DNA of 24,533 bases. It comes from CAYPZL01 sp964415045. GTDB taxonomy: Bacteria > Planctomycetota > Phycisphaerae > Sedimentisphaerales > Anaerobacaceae. The stretch is from the NCBI GenBank assembly GCA_964415045.1, contig CAYPZL010000072.1, positions 1 through 24,533 on the forward strand, given 5' to 3'. Positions 21,326 through 24,533 of this stretch are shown here, piece by piece. The notes under the pieces were generated by a model, which was not told where the DNA came from, did not search any database, and worked only from the letters and a program-made list of their open reading frames with translations. The number at the start of each line of letters is the position of its first letter. Position 1 is the stretch's first letter. The position numbers and the translations under genes are program-made.

Positions 21326-22617
21326 CAGTAATTTGCTCCCTGGTACCAATAGAGAATCTTGCACGGAGTCTCGGATCGATCCACCACGCACTCGCTCATC
21401 AGCCGCGCCCCGCTCAGGTCGGCGGTCGCATAGCAGCGAATCGTGTAGACGTTGGAGCGGACCGTGATCTGATCCGCAATCTCTTTGAACTTGGTGGTGT
21501 CCACCGATTTCACGTTCATGAGCTCGGCGGTGCTCTGAAATCCCCCCACGAGACTGGCGCGCTCGGTGATAATGGCATAGGCGATCTGCTCGGCTTGCTC
21601 ATCGCCACCGAACAGCACGGTCAGCACTTCCCTCGGAGCCGTGTTGATGTTGATCTTGCCGGGAACTTTGTTGCCACCTTCGACCGTGATGCGATCCGCG
21701 ATTCGCGCAAACGTCTGGCGATCCAAAGGCTCGCCGTTCTTCTGGCCGCCGGAGCTTCCCTGTGATGTCTCGGGGCTGTTCTTATCAATCAGGTCCGCCG
21801 TGCTTTTGTAGCCGCTGCCTCGATTCTGTACAATCCAGCGGGCCTGCGAATTGCTGATGCCCAACTGCCTTTCCAGTTGACGCTCGTTGGCCTGGTTGAT
21901 ATTGACCCGTTTGTTGCCCTCGGCATCGGTATTCGTCTCGAACGAGTAACAGGTCAGATAGGCGATCCATCCCTCGTCAAGATAATCATCGCCGTTGTCG
22001 GCGGGCGGACTGAGGTCACCGTCCATCTCGTTGTAGTCGAGCTCCCCGTTGAGATTCGTGTCCTCCCCGTACAGCAGCTCTTCAGTCACTCCCTTGACGC
22101 AGAGCAGCTCGCGAATCGTGCGAAAAGGCCCGTTGCGAATGCTGTACGGATACTCCACGTTCTCGTAATAGCCTCCCTCGGCCCCCTCGACGCGCAGATC
22201 ATCATTCGTGTCGCGCCAGTCGAGAATAGCGTCGGCGATGTCTTCCTCCATGTACGGAAGGGCCATGAGTTGGTCCTTCGTCACCGTGTTGACGTTCAGC
22301 TTGCCCGCTTCGTCCTGGACCCGCACGGAGTACACGCACCGCTCCAGCGGCACGTCATTGAAGTCCTCGTCGTTGTCACTCCAGAGATCGTCCAGCGCAT
22401 CGCTGTCACGCAGATCTTCAGCAAGAAGGGCCATGGCGTTTTCGGTGCCGGCGCGGCACGCCCATTTGCAGCGCAGCTCGTCCCCGGCGGCCATGGCCAT
22501 CTTCATGTTCAGCCGGCTGGTCTGGCTCATGACCGCGACAATGGCGGTCATCACGACAACCATCCACAGTACGGCCACCAGGGCCAAACCGTTGTTTGTG
22601 CCTTTCCGTACGCTCAT
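21325..22617 (-). CDS. gspK: Type II secretion minor pseudopilin GspK with EF-hand-type loop
   Basis: This 430-residue tip pseudopilin is longer than the usual GspK (about 320). The processing site is G10 before L11, and the mature protein has Ala at position +5 (A15) instead of the Glu found in other pseudopilins, as expected for GspK. The hydrophobic N-terminal helix is LALVAVLWMVVVMTAIVAVM. The mature part has GKLNVNTVTKDQLMALP and GKININTAPREVLTVLF, typical of GspK, with acidic Asp/Glu-rich insertions including a 12-residue EF-hand-like loop DTNLNGELDYNE at 186-197. It should form the GspI-J-K tip complex. A 33-base gap separates it from gspJ, and its stop overlaps the gspL start. Confidence 0.9.
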   Translation of the reverse strand: MSVRKGTNNGLALVAVLWMVVVMTAIVAVMSQTSRLNMKMAMAAGDELRCKWACRAGTENAMALLAEDLRDSDALDDLWSDNDEDFNDVPLERCVYSVRVQDEAGKLNVNTVTKDQLMALPYMEEDIADAILDWRDTNDDLRVEGAEGGYYENVEYPYSIRNGPFRTIRELLCVKGVTEELLYGEDTNLNGELDYNEMDGDLSPPADNGDDYLDEGWIAYLTCYSFETNTDAEGNKRVNINQANERQLERQLGISNSQARWIVQNRGSGYKSTADLIDKNSPETSQGSSGGQKNGEPLDRQTFARIADRITVEGGNKVPGKININTAPREVLTVLFGGDEQAEQIAYAIITERASLVGGFQSTAELMNVKSVDTTKFKEIADQITVRSNVYTIRCYATADLSGARLMSECVVDRSETPCKILYWYQGANY

Positions 22618-22650
22618 GCGTGTTGTACCGCAACTATCATGTTCTTGGTT

Positions 22651-23451
22651 TCATCTTGCATTAAGTCCGCCCGAGCTGCCTGGACCGGGCGTATTCGAGC
22701 CGCCCGGCTCACTGCCCGACTCCTCTTCCCGGCCACCGCCCTCCTCGGCCCCGCCCTCCTCCGCCCCTTCTTCCGGGGCCCCCTCAGCCGACCGGCCCGT
22801 CAGGCGAGCGCAATTGACGACGAACGTCTCAATGACCGGCTCGCGTCGCCCTTCCGGCAGCGTTCCCAATGTCACTTCGATCAGTTCGGGAATCGATTCC
22901 ATTTCCTCGGGCCATTCCTCGGCCCATTGCTCCCCGTCGAAAAAACGCATCTGAAAAATGGCGATGTTCTCGGCGATCACGGTGAGCACGCCGCCCGGCT
23001 CCCGCTCCTCGTCCGGATTGGGCCACAGGCGCCGGAAGAGGACCGTGCTATCGGCCTCGGCGTCCGCCGCGTCGTTGTCCTCCTGCTCTCTCTGCCCCAG
23101 GACGTACTCCACCTCGTAGACATCGCCCTCCGGCTGTGCGGCCCGGGCCTTGGCCCGCCCCACGGTGTAGAAAGTCAGATAGGGTGGGCCGCCCGTGGCC
23201 GAACCCTGCGAGGCGCCGACCAGCTTCATGTTCTCTGCGTTCGCATCCCGGTAGAGATTCGCCAGATCGCGCGCCAGCATCCGTGCGGCAAAGCGCACCT
23301 CACCAACCGTCTCGCTGGCATGATGCACGATCTGAGCGCTGTCCGAAACGGCCTTGAGCGCGCCGACGCCCACCATCGCGATGAACGCGCTGATCGTGGA
23401 GGCCACCAGCACCTCGGCTAACGTGAATCCCTTGTTTCGGACCGTTGTCAT
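22651..23451 (-). CDS. gspJ: Type II secretion minor pseudopilin GspJ
   Basis: This 266-residue pseudopilin has a prepilin-peptidase site at G8 before F9 (NKGFTLAEVLVAS), Glu at +5 (E13), and a hydrophobic N-terminal helix. The body is GspJ-like (EVRFAARMLARDLANLYRD; LIEVTLGTLPEGRREPV). The C-terminus is an acidic, Gly/Glu/Ser/Pro-rich tail (EEGAEEGGAEEGGGREEESG), probably disordered. The ATG at 23451 overlaps the gspI stop by four bases (ATGA). It is preferred over an upstream in-frame start at 23619 that would run 56 codons across gspI and place a long tail before the prepilin signal. It should join GspI and GspK at the pseudopilus tip. Confidence 0.88.
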   Translation of the reverse strand: MTTVRNKGFTLAEVLVASTISAFIAMVGVGALKAVSDSAQIVHHASETVGEVRFAARMLARDLANLYRDANAENMKLVGASQGSATGGPPYLTFYTVGRAKARAAQPEGDVYEVEYVLGQREQEDNDAADAEADSTVLFRRLWPNPDEEREPGGVLTVIAENIAIFQMRFFDGEQWAEEWPEEMESIPELIEVTLGTLPEGRREPVIETFVVNCARLTGRSAEGAPEEGAEEGGAEEGGGREEESGSEPGGSNTPGPGSSGGLNAR

Positions 23452-23882
23452 TCTGTCGGCTCTGCCGTCTCCTGAGTCTCCCCCATGGTCACGACCCCCG
23501 TTCCGTTGAGCATCGTCTGGACGGTAAGATCGTAGGGCCGGTTTCGTTCCATCCAGGTCACCGTGATGGTCACCAGGTACAGGTTGTCGGTTCCCTGGTA
23601 CTCGGTGGTCACTTCCCACCGGTAGCCGGGCTCGGCCTCTTCGAAGAAACCCTCCGTCTGGTCGGTTTCAATGAACTCGTCGATGCCGGTGTAGTCGATC
23701 AGCGTCAACTGCCTTTCGATCACCGAAGCCGCCACCTCATAGTGGCGGTTCAAACGCGTATCGGCCAACGCATTCGTGCTGATGGCCCCCACGGTCAAGA
23801 CGGCGCCCGAGAGAATGACACTGGCCACCATCGTCTCAATGAGATTGAAACCATCTCTGTTTTTTCCGTGTGCCTGGTTCAT
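23448..23882 (-). CDS. gspI: Type II secretion minor pseudopilin GspI
   Basis: This 144-residue minor pseudopilin has its processing site at G11 before F12 (RDGFNLIETMVASVIL), with Glu at +5 (E16), followed by a hydrophobic helix. The body includes ASVIERQLTLIDYTGIDEF and an edge strand NLYLVTITVTWMERNRPYD, which fits GspI. Both ends overlap neighbours as ATGA (start with the gspH stop, stop with the gspJ start), giving three tightly coupled genes. The I versus H/J assignment rests on order and size, because pseudopilins are similar at the N-terminus. Confidence 0.85.
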   Translation of the reverse strand: MNQAHGKNRDGFNLIETMVASVILSGAVLTVGAISTNALADTRLNRHYEVAASVIERQLTLIDYTGIDEFIETDQTEGFFEEAEPGYRWEVTTEYQGTDNLYLVTITVTWMERNRPYDLTVQTMLNGTGVVTMGETQETAEPTE

Positions 23883-24454
23883 AGGGCGTCCAAATCTATC
23901 GTGGCCGGCTTGGTTTCGCTGACGGTGCCGGCGTAGAGGGTAGCCTTGCCCGTGGCCGCCGCGATCGCAACCGTGTAATGGTGCGTGCCATTGCCGATCT
24001 GAACGACGGCGGGCTCGGCGGAACCGTTCGGCTTGAAGACAATCCGGAGCCCCTCTTCGGGCTCGAGCGTATTCTCCGTCATCTGCACGTTCTCGAACTG
24101 CACCTTTCCCTCGAACACCACCGGCCGGCAGTAGTAGTTGCGGACCAGAATCTTCTCGGTCTGGCCGGTCTCTTCATTCCATTGGGTCGTCGTCAGGACA
24201 AACCCCTGGTTTTCCGTGTCCATTTCCAGCTCGTACGGCGTCTGCTTTTCCACCGCCACGATCCGGGCGTACCGGGCCGTCAGCAGGAACTGCCGGGCCG
24301 CTTTCTCCACCAGGAGCTTCTCGTACGTTTTCACGTAGAGCCCCCCGCCCAGGCCGGCGACGACACTGATGATCGCGATCACCAGCAGAAGCTCCGCCAG
24401 CGTAAACCCGCCGCCTGCGGCTGCGGATCTGTATGGACGCTCGAGTGGCTGCAT
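23879..24454 (-). CDS. gspH: Type II secretion pseudopilin GspH-like
   Basis: This 191-residue pseudopilin has its processing site at G16 before F17 (AAGGGFTLAELLLVIAIISV) and Glu at +5 (E21). A mature body with beta structure follows (RYARIVAVEKQTPYELEMDTENQGFVL; LRIVFKPNGSAEPAVVQIGNG), as in GspH. It is the first gene of the operon within the window. A GAAGG ten bases before the ATG serves as Shine-Dalgarno. The major pseudopilin gspG and the gspE and gspF genes normally lie upstream; only 79 bases remain to the window edge, so they are not seen here. The H assignment comes from order and length. Confidence 0.85.
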   Translation of the reverse strand: MQPLERPYRSAAAGGGFTLAELLLVIAIISVVAGLGGGLYVKTYEKLLVEKAARQFLLTARYARIVAVEKQTPYELEMDTENQGFVLTTTQWNEETGQTEKILVRNYYCRPVVFEGKVQFENVQMTENTLEPEEGLRIVFKPNGSAEPAVVQIGNGTHHYTVAIAAATGKATLYAGTVSETKPATIDLDAL

Positions 24455-24484
24455 GACCAGGGTGCCTTCACTTAGTCGTTGAAC

Positions 24485-24509
24485 TTTTGCAAAATGGAGA
24501 TTAGGCTTA
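24485..24509. repeat. Right copy of the perfect 25-bp inverted repeat
   Basis: This is the exact reverse complement of 21-45. It lies upstream of gspH, about 30 bases before the ATG, and its outer side ends 24 bases from the window edge. Positions 24496-24502 (GGAGATT) can also pair with 24524-24530 (AATCTCC), a seven-base stem with a 21-base gap. That pairing has no counterpart at the left end within the window. The repeat could be part of a gspH operon regulatory region or a dispersed element that broke the assembly. Confidence 0.85.
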
Positions 24510-24533
24510 CTTTAGGGAGGAAAAATCTCCTTG

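Noticed and set aside
21..24509. The whole region as a 24.4-kb transposon bounded by terminal inverted repeats
   Set aside because: It carries seryl-tRNA synthetase and a secretion operon, with no transposase or integrase and no visible target-site duplication. A dispersed repeat at assembly ends is simpler.

Overview
The window is 24.5 kb of GC-rich DNA carrying 21 protein genes and no recognisable rRNA, tRNA, CRISPR array or transposase. Gene content suggests a Gram-negative-type, probably planctomycetal (Phycisphaerae-like) bacterium. The reasons are a very long multi-domain type II secretin, duplicated GspC-like genes, a triple SPFH operon, a long-loop acyl carrier protein cluster, and GTG starts. 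This taxonomic call is an inference from family resemblance, not a measurement.

Layout. (1) 95-6487, minus strand: a membrane operon in transcription order SPFH protein with seven membrane segments, HflC-like, HflK-like, then a P1B-type heavy-metal ATPase. (2) 6685-7650, plus: an ABC-2 type permease, divergent from the SPFH operon. (3) 7671-8132, minus: a small GNAT acetyltransferase of the ArgA/NAGS-like type. (4) 8291-12465, plus: a compact type II fatty-acid/polyketide-like cluster in the order dehydratase-like, ACP, dehydratase, ketosynthase-like, ketosynthase, followed by seryl-tRNA synthetase (12533-13810). (5) 13817-24454, minus: a type II secretion operon in transcription order gspH, gspI, gspJ, gspK, gspL, gspM, gspC-like 1, gspC-like 2, a small anchored protein, gspD. 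gspE, gspF and gspG are not in the window.

Most notable is the lipid/polyketide cluster. It holds two active/inactive-looking pairs. One ketosynthase has Cys-His-Lys-His (C190, H330, K362, H367), while its neighbour has Glu at the catalytic Cys position and Thr at the second His. One hot-dog dehydratase has H34/E48, while its paralogue has H34/Q48. This resembles the KS/chain-length-factor logic of type II polyketide and aryl-polyene systems. No ketoreductase, acyltransferase or thioesterase is present, and the product cannot be named from sequence.

Other unusual points are: alternating-histidine N-termini on both the HflK-like protein and the metal ATPase of one operon; a secretin with N0 plus about six N1-type repeats; a helical W-x2-M-[ST] module shared by three consecutive T2SS genes; and a perfect 25-bp inverted repeat placed about 20 bp from each end of the window. 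No gene-free stretch exceeds 300 bases. The longest are 6488-6684 and 8133-8290, both divergent promoter regions described below.
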